DNA from: Desulfobulbus propionicus
Lineage (GTDB): Bacteria; Desulfobacterota; Desulfobulbia; Desulfobulbales; Desulfobulbaceae
Assembly: GCA_002748755.1 (NCBI GenBank)
Contig: PDTD01000013.1
Location: 123,664-187,663, forward strand
DNA length: 64,000 nucleotides
Reading direction: 5' to 3'
Below the pieces are notes generated by a model. It had not been told where the DNA came from. It saw nothing but the letters and a program-made list of their open reading frames with translations, and did not search any database. Shown piece by piece: positions 35,207 to 45,844 of the stretch. Numbering within the stretch: position 1 is the first letter of the stretch; every line of letters begins with the position of its first letter. The position numbers were made by a program, and so were the translations under genes.

Positions 35207-36424
35207 ATGGAGAAAAGGCAGGCAGATCCAGGGTCAACAAGACCAGAACAATCCTTTCTTGATCCAGGTAGGCATTCTTCAGACAACCAGATGCAGGCAA
35301 CGCATTCCCAGGCCACTTTACCCCCCATGAAGGTACAGAATCAGGTGGTATCAGGTGCAGCAGTCGGCGTAGCCATGAGCGGCGGGGTTGACTCAACGGT
35401 TGCAGCCGCAATTCTTCAAGAAGCGGGATATCAGGTACATGGCTTTTTCATGGTGCTTCCCCTTGCCGACCTGGACAAGCAGCGACAAAAGGTGACCCGG
35501 GTGGCAGCGCAATTAGGTATTCCACTCACCTGTGTAGACCTCAGAAAACAGTTCACCGCCGACATTATCGACCACTGTGCCAGTGCCTACCAAAAAGGGT
35601 TGACACCCAACCCCTGTGTTCACTGTAACCAGCATATCAAATTTGGCCATCTCCTGCAGGTGATCCAGAAGCGGGGTGTGGAGTGGATGGCCACCGGTCA
35701 TTACGCCCAGGTGGTGCAGAGGGGGTCGTCTGCTCATCTCCTGCGAGGAAAAGATCCCGCCAAAGATCAATCCTATTTTCTCTGCAGGCTGGAAAACCAT
35801 CAACGCCGCAACCTGGTCCTTCCCTTGGGGGAATACAGCAAAGAGCAGGTATACCAAAAAGCATCTGATTTGGGGTTGGCTTTCAAAAGACAGGAAAGCC
35901 AGGATGTCTGTTTTTTTCAAAAAGACCTGGGCGGCTTTCTCGCGTCCCAGGGCGTTCAGCCGCTCCGGGGCGACATCGTCACCACCGACGGCAGGTGCAT
36001 GGGAATGCATAACGGTATCTGGCACTACACTATTGGTCAACGGCGCGGCTTGGGCCTGCCCGACACGACCCCCTGGTATGTGGTTCGCCTCGATGCTGAA
36101 AACAACAGGGTTGTTATTGGGAAACAAGAACAGCTTGTACGGACAAAGCTCTTGATGCACAGTGTACAATGGAATATCTCCCCAAGACGGGAATGGCAGG
36201 GGGAGGTTCAAATCCGCTCTCGCCACCGAGCGGCGGCTGCAAAGCTGCACGAGGTAGGTCAACAACGCTGCCTGATAACCTTTAAGAAGCCGCAGCGAGC
36301 CATCACTCCAGGTCAATACGGGGTACTGTATAATGGAAACCATCTGGTGGGCAGCGGCATTATTGATACCCTACAAGAGATCGAGGTCTACAATGAGAGT
36401 GGCTGTGGCAACCTTAGGCTGTAA
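35207..36424 (+). CDS. mnmA: tRNA-specific 2-thiouridylase (MnmA/TrmU family)
   Basis: Thiolates U34 in the tRNAs for Lys, Glu and Gln. PP-loop GVAMSGGVDSTVAAAIL, first catalytic Cys in NPCVHCNQHIKFG, ATGHYAQ, KDQSYFLCRL, and the second Cys in RQESQDVCFF are all present. ATG 35207 follows AGAGGAAG; it leaves about 45 unconserved residues before the PP-loop, so ATG 35327 (MKVQNQV) is an alternative. The C-terminal half is shorter and more divergent than E. coli MnmA. The 3-prime end overlaps mtaB by 32 bases. Confidence 0.9.
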   Translation: MEKRQADPGSTRPEQSFLDPGRHSSDNQMQATHSQATLPPMKVQNQVVSGAAVGVAMSGGVDSTVAAAILQEAGYQVHGFFMVLPLADLDKQRQKVTRVAAQLGIPLTCVDLRKQFTADIIDHCASAYQKGLTPNPCVHCNQHIKFGHLLQVIQKRGVEWMATGHYAQVVQRGSSAHLLRGKDPAKDQSYFLCRLENHQRRNLVLPLGEYSKEQVYQKASDLGLAFKRQESQDVCFFQKDLGGFLASQGVQPLRGDIVTTDGRCMGMHNGIWHYTIGQRRGLGLPDTTPWYVVRLDAENNRVVIGKQEQLVRTKLLMHSVQWNISPRREWQGEVQIRSRHRAAAAKLHEVGQQRCLITFKKPQRAITPGQYGVLYNGNHLVGSGIIDTLQEIEVYNESGCGNLRL

Positions 36425-37715
36425 GGTCAACCAGTTTGAATCAGCCTCCTTCATGAGCAGTTTCGAACAAGCCGGCTGTTTTCTTGTTTCCTTCTCAGCC
36501 AAGGCCGACCTCTATGTCATTAATACCTGTGCTGTGACCGCCAAAGCTGCCCAGCAATCGCGGCGACTTATCCGCCGCGCCCAACAGACCAATCCCCATG
36601 CCCGGGTGGTAGTGACCGGGTGCTACGTGCAGACCGATCCGGGCACCATCCTGGATATACTGGAAACTCCAGCCTGTCTTATCGGCAACGAGTACAAGCA
36701 TCTCCTGGTGGATACCGCCTTGCAGCACAAAACACCAGACCTGGTGCAGCTCATGGGTACCATTGGTCAGGCAACAAAAATCTGTGACCTGCCGGTCGAA
36801 ACATTCGGTGACAGAACACGGGCCTATCTCCGTATTCAAGATGGCTGCGATAACTTTTGCACCTACTGCACGGTACCCTATACCAGAGGCCCCGGCAGAA
36901 GCCTGGGTCTGGCCAAAATTATGCACCAAACCCACCTGTTCTCTGAACAGGGATACAAGGAGATCGTGATCACCGGAATCAACGTGGGTACATACGGACG
37001 CGATCTCAACGAAGGGGAAACCATTTACACCATACTCCACAGACTCTGTGACGATTTTCCACTCCTGCGCATCAGGCTAAGTTCCATTGATCCCACTGAA
37101 GTCAACGACACCCTCATAGACCTGGTCGCTCGACACCAGAATTTCATGCCCCATCTGCACATCCCTCTGCAAAGTGGTGATGACACCATTCTTAAACGGA
37201 TGAATCGAAGATACGACACCACCTTTTTCCGCCAGGTTATCCAAAAAATACATACAGCACTTCCCCAGGCGGCCATCGGTTGTGATATACTGGGAGGGTT
37301 TCCTGGAGAAACCGAACAGCATGCTAAAAATACCTACCACTTTCTGGCCGATTTACCTGTAAGTTATCTGCATGTTTTTCCGTACTCCAAACGACACGGT
37401 ACCCTGGCCGCAGCCCTGCCTGAACAGGTGGCCGGCCCGGTGAAAACTGCACGGGTCACTCGGCTGCGAAAACTCGACCTGCAACTGCGGACTGCCTTTT
37501 ATCAACGACTACTTGGCAGCCACACCAACGTCCTGGTTGAGCGGCACAATCCCAAAACAGGTCTGCTCCAAGGGTTTTCTGAAAACTATATCCCTTTGCA
37601 TTTTCCCGGCCACAAGAACCTGGTGCACCAAATCGTTCCCGTACACTTCACCCGCCTCGAAAACGGCAAGCCAAGAGGTAAGGTGGCATACGACAGGCTT
37701 GAGGAAAATCAGTGA
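36393..37715 (+). CDS. mtaB: tRNA t6A37 methylthiotransferase (MtaB-like)
   Basis: 440-aa radical SAM methylthiotransferase. The N-terminal UPF0004 domain supplies three cluster Cys (LGCKVNQFE, NTCAVTAKA, TGCYVQTDP). The radical SAM cluster is CDNFCTYC at about residue 155. GDDTILKRMNRRY and GFPGETE follow. The wording CKVNQFES and PYTRGPGRS places it with MtaB (t6A to ms2t6A) rather than MiaB. The start ATG 36393 is within the end of mnmA, implying coupling of two tRNA-modification genes. A small hairpin CCCCAA/TTGGGG follows at 37741-37761. Confidence 0.92.
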   Translation: MRVAVATLGCKVNQFESASFMSSFEQAGCFLVSFSAKADLYVINTCAVTAKAAQQSRRLIRRAQQTNPHARVVVTGCYVQTDPGTILDILETPACLIGNEYKHLLVDTALQHKTPDLVQLMGTIGQATKICDLPVETFGDRTRAYLRIQDGCDNFCTYCTVPYTRGPGRSLGLAKIMHQTHLFSEQGYKEIVITGINVGTYGRDLNEGETIYTILHRLCDDFPLLRIRLSSIDPTEVNDTLIDLVARHQNFMPHLHIPLQSGDDTILKRMNRRYDTTFFRQVIQKIHTALPQAAIGCDILGGFPGETEQHAKNTYHFLADLPVSYLHVFPYSKRHGTLAAALPEQVAGPVKTARVTRLRKLDLQLRTAFYQRLLGSHTNVLVERHNPKTGLLQGFSENYIPLHFPGHKNLVHQIVPVHFTRLENGKPRGKVAYDRLEENQ

Positions 37716-37940
37716 ACCAGGTACAGTAACCGACAACAATCCCCAAGGCTTTCTTTTGGGGTGACAGCATTCCGATCCCCATATCCGAGCCGTTTTGCAT
37801 GACTGCAGAGACCGGCGTTTTTTCAACCCTGTCGCTGCCAGATACACCGTTCATTGGCAATGGAGAGGGGCCGGAAGATGCTGCGGACGACCTCTTTGTT
37901 ATCCCGGCAATACGCACATCGGCCCAGACAAGGTAGACAG

Positions 37941-39182
37941 ATGATAGGTGAAATAATAGCAATTGGCGACGAATTGAGCACAGGCCGCATCATCAATACC
38001 ACCAGCGCCTTTGCCGCCCAAAAACTCTTTGCCGTCGGCCACACCATCAGAGCCGTGCATACCATCGGCGATGACCAAGAGATCATTGGCTCATTTCTGC
38101 GCAGCAGCATCAGCCGTGCAGACTTTGTCATCATCACAGGCGGGCTGGGCTCCACCACCGATGATCTGACCAATGAGGCCGTTATCAAAGCGCTAGACCT
38201 ACCCGGAGTTGTCAACAAAGAGGTTGTTGCCAGTGTGACCAGTCGGCACCCAAACCTGACAGAAAAGCAAAAAAAAGCGGTGGAGAAACTGGCCTGGATA
38301 CCGGAACAGGCAACCATCCTGGACACATCCTATCGCATGGCTGGTTATATGCTGCCCTATGCAGGTAAACCCCTTTTTTTTCTGCCAGGGATACCAGAAC
38401 AAATGCAAGCCCTTCTGCAAGCATCTGTGCTGCCGATTTTGCAAAAATGGTATCCCCCCTGTCACACCTTTCTCCATCAACAACTCTATAAGGCTGTTGG
38501 TCTTCCCGAGATTGAAATAAATGGACTGCTTAAGCCTCTTGAAAAAAAAGAGGGGGTACAGCTGGGCTACTATCCCGTGGGCTGTGAAGTCCATATCAGT
38601 TCCACGGTCACCCACCATGACGCCCATGCTGCCCATGACCTCTACCAGGAAACCGACCAGTTCATCAGAGAAAGCCTTGGCCTGCATATCTTTGGTACCA
38701 ACGAACAGAGCCTTGCAGAGGTGACCGGCAATCTACTTGCGGCAAACAAGATTATGCTCTGCACAGCTGAATCATGCACCGGCGGCCTTATAGGCCGCAT
38801 GCTCACCTCGGTGGCCGGCAGCTCAGCCTGGTTTGCCGGAGGTGTCATCGCCTATTCCAATCACCTCAAGGAACAATTGCTGGGAGTTGATCGGTCCCTG
38901 TTGCACAATTACGGTGCTGTCAGCCCGGAAACAGCAAGAGCCATGGCTGCCCGCTTAGCTGCCAGACTCGGTTGTAACATGGGCCTCTCTGCCACAGGCA
39001 TAGCAGGACCCGGTGGAGGCACCAAAGAAAAACCTGTGGGAACCGTTTATATCGGCCTGTTCCACCAGGAAAAGGTGGTTGCCGAAAAATATCAGTTCAA
39101 CGGCAACCGTCACCAGGTACAGGAAACCACGGCCTGCGCCGCATTAGATACAGTGAGACGAGCTTTACTGACAGAGCATTGA
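37941..39182 (+). CDS. cinA: CinA-like protein (nicotinamide mononucleotide deamidase)
   Basis: 413 aa. An N-terminal molybdopterin-binding-like domain (IIAIGDELSTGRI, FVIITGGLGSTTDDLT) is joined to a C-terminal CinA amidohydrolase (LCTAESCTGGLIGRMLT, GVIAYSNHLKEQLLGV, GIAGPGGGTKEKPVGTVYI). Known members deamidate NMN in pyridine nucleotide salvage. ATG 37941 has AAGG upstream; the longer frame to 37854 is unsupported. It is followed by recA, the common cinA-recA order. Confidence 0.93.
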   Translation: MIGEIIAIGDELSTGRIINTTSAFAAQKLFAVGHTIRAVHTIGDDQEIIGSFLRSSISRADFVIITGGLGSTTDDLTNEAVIKALDLPGVVNKEVVASVTSRHPNLTEKQKKAVEKLAWIPEQATILDTSYRMAGYMLPYAGKPLFFLPGIPEQMQALLQASVLPILQKWYPPCHTFLHQQLYKAVGLPEIEINGLLKPLEKKEGVQLGYYPVGCEVHISSTVTHHDAHAAHDLYQETDQFIRESLGLHIFGTNEQSLAEVTGNLLAANKIMLCTAESCTGGLIGRMLTSVAGSSAWFAGGVIAYSNHLKEQLLGVDRSLLHNYGAVSPETARAMAARLAARLGCNMGLSATGIAGPGGGTKEKPVGTVYIGLFHQEKVVAEKYQFNGNRHQVQETTACAALDTVRRALLTEH

Positions 39183-39336
39183 GCTTCATTGTTTTTAGCC
39201 ACTCTCGGCCTGATGCCCAAAAGAGTGCTCATAAGCGACATCAAAGCCTGCGGGACTTTTTGCACCTTGTACCTGGATACGAAACAACTCTTTTTGAGAT
39301 CATCTACATACTATTTTTAACGCACAAGGAGACCTC

Positions 39337-40392
39337 ATGCCTGCTTCTAAGGAGAGCAAAGCCGACGGACGGCTGAAAAGCGTTGACAGCGCAATCACCC
39401 AGATTCAACGCCAGTTCGGGAAAGGCGCTATCATGCGCCTGGGAAGCAATGAACGGGAAAATATTCCCTCCATTCCCACGGGCATTTTATCTGTTGATCT
39501 TGCCCTGGGAATTGGAGGATTTCCCCGGGGCCGCATCACGGAAGTCTATGGACCGGAATCCTCCGGTAAAACCACCCTGGCCCTGCACGTGATTGCCCAG
39601 GCCCAGCGCATGGGCGGTAATGCCGCCTTTATTGATGCCGAGCACGCCCTGGACACCAGCTATGCCGAGCGCCTTGGGGTGGATGTGGACAACCTGCTCA
39701 TCTCCCAGCCTGATTTCGGTGAACAGGCCCTTGAAATCACCGAAATCCTTATGCGCAGCGGCGGTCTTGATGTCATTGTAATCGACTCGGTAGCCGCACT
39801 GGTTCCCCGCGCTGAAATCGACGGTAATGTGGGCGACCAGCATGTCGGCCTCCAGGCCCGGCTCATGTCCCACACCATGCGAAAATTTACCAGCGTAATC
39901 AATCGCACCAACACGGTCCTCATTTTCATCAACCAAATCCGGATGAAAATCGGGGTTATGTTTGGCAATCCCGAGACCACAACCGGCGGCAACGCCTTGA
40001 AATTTTACAGTTCCATACGGATTGATATTCGCAAAACAAGTCAAATTAAGGATGGCCAGGATATTATCGGTAACCGCACCAAAGTCAAGGTGGTGAAAAA
40101 TAAAGTGGCCCCGCCTTTTAAAATTGCCGAGTTTGACATTGTCTATGGAGAAGGTATATCGAAAACAGGTGATCTGCTCGATCTGGGCGTTGAAAACGGA
40201 CTGGTGGACAAAAGCGGCGCCTGGTACTCCTACAATGATGAGCGTATCGGTCAGGGACGTGAAAACGCCAAAACCTTTCTCAAGGAGCACCCTGACATGC
40301 TGCTAGACATAGACACCAAACTCCGCCTTGGTCTGGGTATTGCACCGCCGGAACAATCTTCCCCTGCGCCCCAGCCGCCTGCAGACAAGTAA
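39337..40392 (+). CDS. recA: Recombinase RecA
   Basis: 351-aa strand-exchange protein and SOS co-protease. Walker [14 protein letters not shown], the DAEHALD motif, [12 protein letters not shown] (Walker B), [13 protein letters not shown] signature and L2 loop [18 protein letters not shown] are intact. ATG 39337 is preceded by AAGGAG with seven bases. No LexA-type operator could be recognised with confidence in the 150 bases upstream. Confidence 0.98.
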   Translation: MPASKESKADGRLKSVDSAITQIQRQFGKGAIMRLGSNERENIPSIPTGILSVDLALGIGGFPRGRITEVYGPESSGKTTLALHVIAQAQRMGGNAAFIDAEHALDTSYAERLGVDVDNLLISQPDFGEQALEITEILMRSGGLDVIVIDSVAALVPRAEIDGNVGDQHVGLQARLMSHTMRKFTSVINRTNTVLIFINQIRMKIGVMFGNPETTTGGNALKFYSSIRIDIRKTSQIKDGQDIIGNRTKVKVVKNKVAPPFKIAEFDIVYGEGISKTGDLLDLGVENGLVDKSGAWYSYNDERIGQGRENAKTFLKEHPDMLLDIDTKLRLGLGIAPPEQSSPAPQPPADK

Positions 40393-40638
40393 GTCTTCCT
40401 ATCCAGGGCGCTCCTATCCCAACGGCAGCCCTCGCGCCCGTGCGCTTATGGCTGGTCCTTGGGTTTATCATCTGTTCAGACGGTACCAGATTCTGCCATG
40501 TGAGGTAAGACAGGAGATATTCAATGTGCTCACAATACAACCGAGACTGAATCGGCCAGAACCTGCCGTCTTGGGGCACAGGGTTTTCACACTTTGGTTC
40601 AGGACCCAGTTCCCCATACACTCTTTTTCCCTGAAGAT

Positions 40639-41379
40639 ATGCGACGTTTTTTCATCGATCCCCAGACTATACAAGACCGTGAGGTCACCCTGCCCGATCA
40701 GGAGGCGCACCATGTCAGCCGTGTTTTACGATTGCGTCCGGGAACACAGGTGGAACTTTTCGATGGGACCGGCGCCATACTGCAGGCAAGACTGACTACG
40801 GTGCACAAGGGTCAAGTACGTGCTCAGGTGGAAGACATTGTCCACCCAGACACCTCCCCCTCTCCCCTTCCCTTGACCCTGATGCAGGCTGTGCTCAAGG
40901 GGAAAAAATTGGACACGGTTCTCCAAAAGGCCACCGAACTCGGTGTGGAAGAGTGCTGTCTTTTTCCCAGTCACTACTGTGCTGTGCCCAAGGATTTGAA
41001 ACAGCAAGAACTACGTTGGCAACGCATTGTTTTTGAAGCCTGCAAACAATGTCGGCGACCGATTCCCATGAAAATCACCTATGCACCATCCCCCATGCAC
41101 ATCGACCTGGCTTTGTTTACGCACAAGTTTCTCGCCCACGAACAGCTCCAAGGAGGAGAACTGCCCCTGGACCTGTTGACCGACCAGGGCCCGGTCTGCC
41201 TTTTTATCGGTCCCGAAGGGGGCTGGCATGCACGGGAAACGGAGCACCTTCTCAGCAAGGGATGTACATTGATCAGTTTGGGCGCTTTTATCCTCCGGGG
41301 GGAAACAGCTGCCATTTCCGCATGCTCCATTATCCAGTATCTCTCCCGTTTGTCCCATCAACACGCAACAAGACATTGA
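40639..41379 (+). CDS. rsmE: 16S rRNA (uracil1498-N3)-methyltransferase
   Basis: 246-aa SPOUT methyltransferase. N-terminal MRRFFIDPQTI with EAHHVSRVLRLRPG (PUA-like part), then KKLDTVLQKATELGVEECCLF, and the knotted SAM site LFIGPEGGWHARE and LGAFILRGETAAISA. The ATG at 40639 matches the family start; an open extension to 40594 has none. It is the first of three same-direction genes with dtd and the M16 protease, but 315 bases separate it from dtd. Confidence 0.93.
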   Translation: MRRFFIDPQTIQDREVTLPDQEAHHVSRVLRLRPGTQVELFDGTGAILQARLTTVHKGQVRAQVEDIVHPDTSPSPLPLTLMQAVLKGKKLDTVLQKATELGVEECCLFPSHYCAVPKDLKQQELRWQRIVFEACKQCRRPIPMKITYAPSPMHIDLALFTHKFLAHEQLQGGELPLDLLTDQGPVCLFIGPEGGWHARETEHLLSKGCTLISLGAFILRGETAAISACSIIQYLSRLSHQHATRH

Positions 41380-41694
41380 TTGGGCGCCACCTTATCCCCT
41401 GCCCGAGATCCCAGGGGGGAGAATAATACTTTCAACACTTGGCCGACTCTGCTACAGTAACAGTCTTTTTAAGGGGAGCTCTCTTTTTTGGATTTCTCAT
41501 ACATCTTTTCTCTTGTTTGAAAACAATATGACCAAATCCGATTTCTTTCATGTCCGGAGGAAGATTCCACTTTTCCCTCCTGTGCACCAAAGGGCACCCA
41601 AGGAGCACGAGTCGTTTTGCTTTCAGGGGTCCAGGGGGCACCACAGCCAAACTACAGACAGTTTTTATTTTTTATCCAATGAGCGTACAAGAGC
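41380..41694. other. Intergenic region upstream of dtd
   Basis: 315 bases with no gene. Bases 41493-41560 (GGATTTCTCATACATCTTTT, then TTGTTTGAAAACAATATGAC, AAATCCG) resemble the end segments of the interspersed repeat, as a short remnant. The dtd start has no strong ribosome-binding site. Confidence 0.35.
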
Positions 41695-42144
41695 ATGAGA
41701 GCGGTTCTTCAAAGAGTGAGCGCAGCCCGGGTAGAGGTCGAGGACCACTGCGCTGGTATGATTGAGCAAGGCTTACTTGTCCTGCTCGCTGTCCATCAGG
41801 ACGACACTGACAAAGATCTCCACTGGCTGGTGAACAAGACACTGCATCTTCGAATTTTTGATGATCAACAGGGACAGATGAATCTGTCTTTGTTAGACGT
41901 CCAAGGGAAACTGCTTGTCGTCTCCCAGTTTACCCTTTACGGTGATTGCAGAAAGGGACGAAGACCGAGCTGGGCTTCAGCTGCACCACCAGATAAAGCG
42001 AAAGCCATGTATGCACAGTTTATCAAGGAATGCAGGAAGAAAAATGTAGTCACTGAAACCGGCACATTTCAAGCCCACATGCAGGTTTCCCTCACCAATG
42101 ATGGTCCGGTGACCATGCTGTTGGATTCCAATAAACACTTTTAA
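41695..42144 (+). CDS. dtd: D-aminoacyl-tRNA deacylase
   Basis: 149-aa homodimeric proofreading enzyme that frees D-amino acids from tRNA. The two signature segments are SQFTLYGDCRKGRRPS (catalytic Thr region) and VSLTNDGPVTMLLDS (the Gly-Pro of the cross-subunit motif), plus MRAVLQRVSAARVEV at the N-terminus. It ends nine bases before the M16 protease gene. Confidence 0.95.
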   Translation: MRAVLQRVSAARVEVEDHCAGMIEQGLLVLLAVHQDDTDKDLHWLVNKTLHLRIFDDQQGQMNLSLLDVQGKLLVVSQFTLYGDCRKGRRPSWASAAPPDKAKAMYAQFIKECRKKNVVTETGTFQAHMQVSLTNDGPVTMLLDSNKHF

Positions 42145-42153
42145 CCAGAGACA

Positions 42154-45081
42154 ATGACAGAGTTTATTCCAGGCGAACACTATCACGACTTTCTTCTCAT
42201 CGAAAAACAGTCCATGGACTCTCTGCAGTCGGATGTCTTCCTATTCCGACACAAACGACTGGGATGCAAGGTTATGGCCATCAAAAACAGTGACCCCAAC
42301 AAAACATTTTGTATAGCCTTCAAGACCATCCCTCAAGACTCCACCGGGGTAGCACACATCCTTGAACACTCCGTCCTCATGGGCTCTCAAAAATATCCGG
42401 TCAAAGATGTCTTTGGAGAGATCAACAAGGGTGGGTTAATGACCTATCTCAACGCCTTGACCGGATCCGATACCACCTGGTATCCCTTTGCCACGCGCAC
42501 TGAACGGGAATACTACAACATCATGGATGTCTATTGCGACGTGGTTTTCAACCCACTTTTACTCAAGTCCACCTTTGAACAGGAAGGCTGGCACTACCAC
42601 CTTGAACAAAAAGAGCAGAACATTCACCTTTCAGGTGTGGTGTACAATGAAATGAAGGGTGTTTTTTCTGATCCCGTTCACGCCCTTTTCCACAAAACTA
42701 TTGAGGGACTTCTCCCTGGATCCACCTATGCCCACGAATCAGGAGGAAACCCTGCCAACATACCGGATTTAAGCTACGAGGCTTTCACCACCTTTCACAA
42801 AAATCACTACCACCCTTCCAACTGCACCCTCTTTTTTTACGGCAATGCCGACCTCAACGAAGAGCTTCGTTATGTGGCTGAAAACTTCCTGCATTCCTTT
42901 GATCAGCCAGCTGAGCCTGCTGTCATTGACAATGGGGACCCAATTGACCACCCTCGATTTCTCGACGACACCTACCCTGTCCAGGCGGACGCCGACCTGG
43001 ACAGCAAAACATACCTTGCCGTGAGCAGTCTCATTGGTGCAGCCGATGAACGGATTAAAAATACAGCCTTCCAGATTATTGCCCAGATCCTGTACAATTC
43101 AGATGCCTCGCCTTTAAAAAACGCCATTGTAGAGGCCAAACTGTGTAAAGATTTTGGCGGCCTTTTTCTGGCCAACATTGCCCCCCGAACCATTATGATG
43201 ACCTATCTGATTGGTTCTGATCCTGACAAAGGCCCGGCATTTCAACGTCTGTACCAGGACACCCTTGCGGACATAGTCGCGCATGGCTTGGACCAGGAAC
43301 TTATCCTTGCGGAACTCAATAAGTTTGAATTTAACCTCCGCGAGCAAATGAACAAAGCGCAACGGGGCCTGGACCTCATCGGCAAAGCCCTTTCTGCCCT
43401 TAAATACGATCTGAACCCTTTTACCTCCCTTGATCTGGAGACTATTCTGCAGGAAATCCGCCAAAAAGTGGACCGGGGCGGCTACTTTGAACAGTTGATA
43501 CAAGAGTACCTACTGGACAACCCGGCAACGGTTTGCGTTACCCTTCGTCCGGACCCGGCAAGGCTTGCTCGCAACCAGCAGATTGAGCATACTAGACTGC
43601 AACAATACGCAGACCAGCTTACAGCCCATGCTCGCCAAAACCTGGTCGCCCGGACCAAGGAACTCCTTAGCTTGCAGACCACCCCCAATGACCGGGATAG
43701 CCTGGCTCTTCTCCCGACGCTGGATCTTGGTGACCTGGACCCCGAACCACAGATACACCAGTCAGTTCCCAACTGGATTGACGATACCCTGCTGCTGGTC
43801 AACGAACTCCCAACCAACGGGATATGCTATATCGATTTCGGTTTTGACTGCACTCATCTGCCCATACAAACACTTCCCTATCTGGATCTCTTTGGCCTGC
43901 TGATGACGGAATTGGGCACTCCAGATCTTGATTATCGCCAATTTGCAAAACAGCTAAACATCTATACGGGGGGCTTCTCCCACTCTTTTCACACCTACCG
44001 TGGGAAAAATGGTTCAAACGACACCCGGCCCATACTCTGGTTTTCGCTCAAGACACTGGCCAGCAACCTGGATCACTCTCTTGATCTTATCCAGGAGGTA
44101 TTTCGCAACCTGGATCTTGCCAACACCAAACGTATCGAAGAGATCGTCCACCGTGAGTTTGCCTGGGCAGAACATGCTGTCCAAAGTGAGGGATACGGTC
44201 TGGCGGCCACCCGTGTTTTCTCCCATCTCAGTACAGCGGGCCTCTACAATGAATACGTCAGCGGCGCTTCAGCCTACCGGCGTGTGCAAGAGCTGGCGCA
44301 GGCCTACGCGAGAGGGGAAAAAGAATTTCTTGCAGCCATGCACACCATTCGCTCTGCCCTGCTCATACAGCCCAAAGTAACCCTCAACATTACTGCGGAA
44401 TCACAGGACATCCTTCGCTTTGAGCAGCGGATTTCCTCCTTCCTTGCAAGCCTCCCAGAACAAGGGCCGCCCCCCTTCCAGTCCGAAGCATTCCAGACAT
44501 TTGCTCCGAACCAGGCCTTCCGCACCTCATCGGAGGTCGTTTTTAATGTCCAAGGGTGTACCCTTTTTCAGGAAAAGGACACCTACCGAGGCTCTTTTGA
44601 AGTTTTGAAGACCTGGATTTCCCGTGACTACCTCTGGAACACCGTCCGGCAAGTGGGTGGCGCCTATGGCTGTTTTGTTCAATTCAACCATCTAAGTGGT
44701 AATTTCTGCATGATCAGTTATCGCGATCCTCAGGTAGACAAAACCTATAGCGCCTACAATGGCCTGCAAGCGGCCATCGAACGGATGCGCTTATCCCCCG
44801 AGTCACTCAAACAGCTTATCATAGGAACCTACGGCACGTGCACCCCTCACCAGGGGCCTGCCACCCAAGGTGTAGCAGCGCGCAACGATTACCTCAACGG
44901 GGTTGACCTGGAATTCAAACAACAGAAAATCCAGGAAATTCTCCACACCACCCCAGAGGAACTATACCAATACGCCTCCCTGTTCAACCGCCTGATCACC
45001 GACGGGTTCCGGGCCACAATCGGCAACGGAGCAAAAATCAATGCGGCAACTGTCTCCTTTGACAATACCGTGGATCTGTAA
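42154..45081 (+). CDS. M16C-family zinc metalloprotease (presequence protease-like)
   Basis: 975-aa peptidase of the insulinase superfamily, closest in layout to PreP/CYM1. The inverted zinc motif HILEH lies at about residue 69 (GVAHILEHSVLMGS), with the third ligand Glu in GVVYNEMKGVFSD about 80 residues later. PVKDVFGEINKGG and NALTGSDTTWYPFAT are typical. Four roofed domains are expected; the C-terminal halves lack the zinc motif, as usual. No signal peptide is seen, so it is probably cytoplasmic and degrades short peptides. It follows dtd by nine bases and is likely co-transcribed. Confidence 0.93.
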   Translation: MTEFIPGEHYHDFLLIEKQSMDSLQSDVFLFRHKRLGCKVMAIKNSDPNKTFCIAFKTIPQDSTGVAHILEHSVLMGSQKYPVKDVFGEINKGGLMTYLNALTGSDTTWYPFATRTEREYYNIMDVYCDVVFNPLLLKSTFEQEGWHYHLEQKEQNIHLSGVVYNEMKGVFSDPVHALFHKTIEGLLPGSTYAHESGGNPANIPDLSYEAFTTFHKNHYHPSNCTLFFYGNADLNEELRYVAENFLHSFDQPAEPAVIDNGDPIDHPRFLDDTYPVQADADLDSKTYLAVSSLIGAADERIKNTAFQIIAQILYNSDASPLKNAIVEAKLCKDFGGLFLANIAPRTIMMTYLIGSDPDKGPAFQRLYQDTLADIVAHGLDQELILAELNKFEFNLREQMNKAQRGLDLIGKALSALKYDLNPFTSLDLETILQEIRQKVDRGGYFEQLIQEYLLDNPATVCVTLRPDPARLARNQQIEHTRLQQYADQLTAHARQNLVARTKELLSLQTTPNDRDSLALLPTLDLGDLDPEPQIHQSVPNWIDDTLLLVNELPTNGICYIDFGFDCTHLPIQTLPYLDLFGLLMTELGTPDLDYRQFAKQLNIYTGGFSHSFHTYRGKNGSNDTRPILWFSLKTLASNLDHSLDLIQEVFRNLDLANTKRIEEIVHREFAWAEHAVQSEGYGLAATRVFSHLSTAGLYNEYVSGASAYRRVQELAQAYARGEKEFLAAMHTIRSALLIQPKVTLNITAESQDILRFEQRISSFLASLPEQGPPPFQSEAFQTFAPNQAFRTSSEVVFNVQGCTLFQEKDTYRGSFEVLKTWISRDYLWNTVRQVGGAYGCFVQFNHLSGNFCMISYRDPQVDKTYSAYNGLQAAIERMRLSPESLKQLIIGTYGTCTPHQGPATQGVAARNDYLNGVDLEFKQQKIQEILHTTPEELYQYASLFNRLITDGFRATIGNGAKINAATVSFDNTVDL

Positions 45082-45153
45082 GCCTGCCCCCTCTCTGATG
45101 GCCAGCAAGGGGAATCAGAAAAGACACCGACTCCAGCTGACGACAAACACTCA

Positions 45154-45375
45154 GCCGGATGGTTCACCAGCTCAGACGATTTCAGGTTCGGCACTTTTTT
45201 ACCTTTTATCCAACGGGGATATAAGCGCTATGGCGCTAACAGAATACTGCCAACGATGGTACCGGATGTACTGATGAGGAGGGAACATCTCATTTAGCAG
45301 GCACAGCAGGCAGCGATATCACAGACACAGGCTTTTTTTCTTCCAATGAGAGACTGAGTCCAAAAGAAATCCGGA
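45154..45375 (+). repeat. Interspersed hairpin repeat, copy 11
   Basis: Opens GCCGGATGGTTCACCAGCTC and closes AAAGAAATCCGGAC. Internal landmarks: TTTCAGGTTCGGCAC, GGGATATAAGCGC, GAATACTGCCAACGATGG and TACCGGATGTACTGATGAGG. It fills almost the whole gap between the M16 protease and the convergent DUF1992 gene. Confidence 0.65.
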
Positions 45376-45762
45376 CTACCTGTTTGTGCGCACCTTTATG
45401 CCATTCACCACCTTCTCGTAATAGGGCGAGCGTTCATCCAGGGTAAGCGACTTTCCCGATTTGGTCTCGAGTTTAAACTTGAGATAATTAAGCTTGGTAA
45501 GCTGTTTGTATTTCTCTTTCTCATCCACACACTGGCACAAAAGGTCTTCTGTTTTCTGAATCTCCTTGCGCAGCCCAACTTCTTCCGGGACATACCCTGC
45601 GTTCTTCAACATCCTGTAGCCCATACGGAGATCCGTAGGAACATGCTCCATATCATCTTTGGGGAGGGGTTTGTTCTTCCAATGAGACAAGTCTGGAAGA
45701 GCACCCCTGTTCATAGCCTCTTCTATTTTTCGTTCTGCGATTCTCTGTATTGCGCTCAACAT
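45376..45762 (-). CDS. DUF1992 (DnaJ-homologue subfamily C member 28-like) protein
   Basis: 128 aa with the chosen ATG 45762 (GAGG upstream). The N-terminal part AERKIEEAMNRGALPDLSHW, then KPLPKDDMEHVPTDLRMGYRMLKNAGYVPEEV is the conserved DUF1992 core. The C-terminal half is a charged helix (KTEDLLCQCVDEKEKYKQL). The frame is open to 45912, but the extra residues overlap nadB and do not resemble the family. Function unknown. Confidence 0.85.
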   Translation of the reverse strand: MLSAIQRIAERKIEEAMNRGALPDLSHWKNKPLPKDDMEHVPTDLRMGYRMLKNAGYVPEEVGLRKEIQKTEDLLCQCVDEKEKYKQLTKLNYLKFKLETKSGKSLTLDERSPYYEKVVNGIKVRTNR

Positions 45763-45844
45763 GCTTGGCCTCACACGATTTGCTTTTTCTTGAAAAAACA
45801 AGTTCTTGCCGTACTGGAAATGAACAGGGAACAGCCACCCTGTG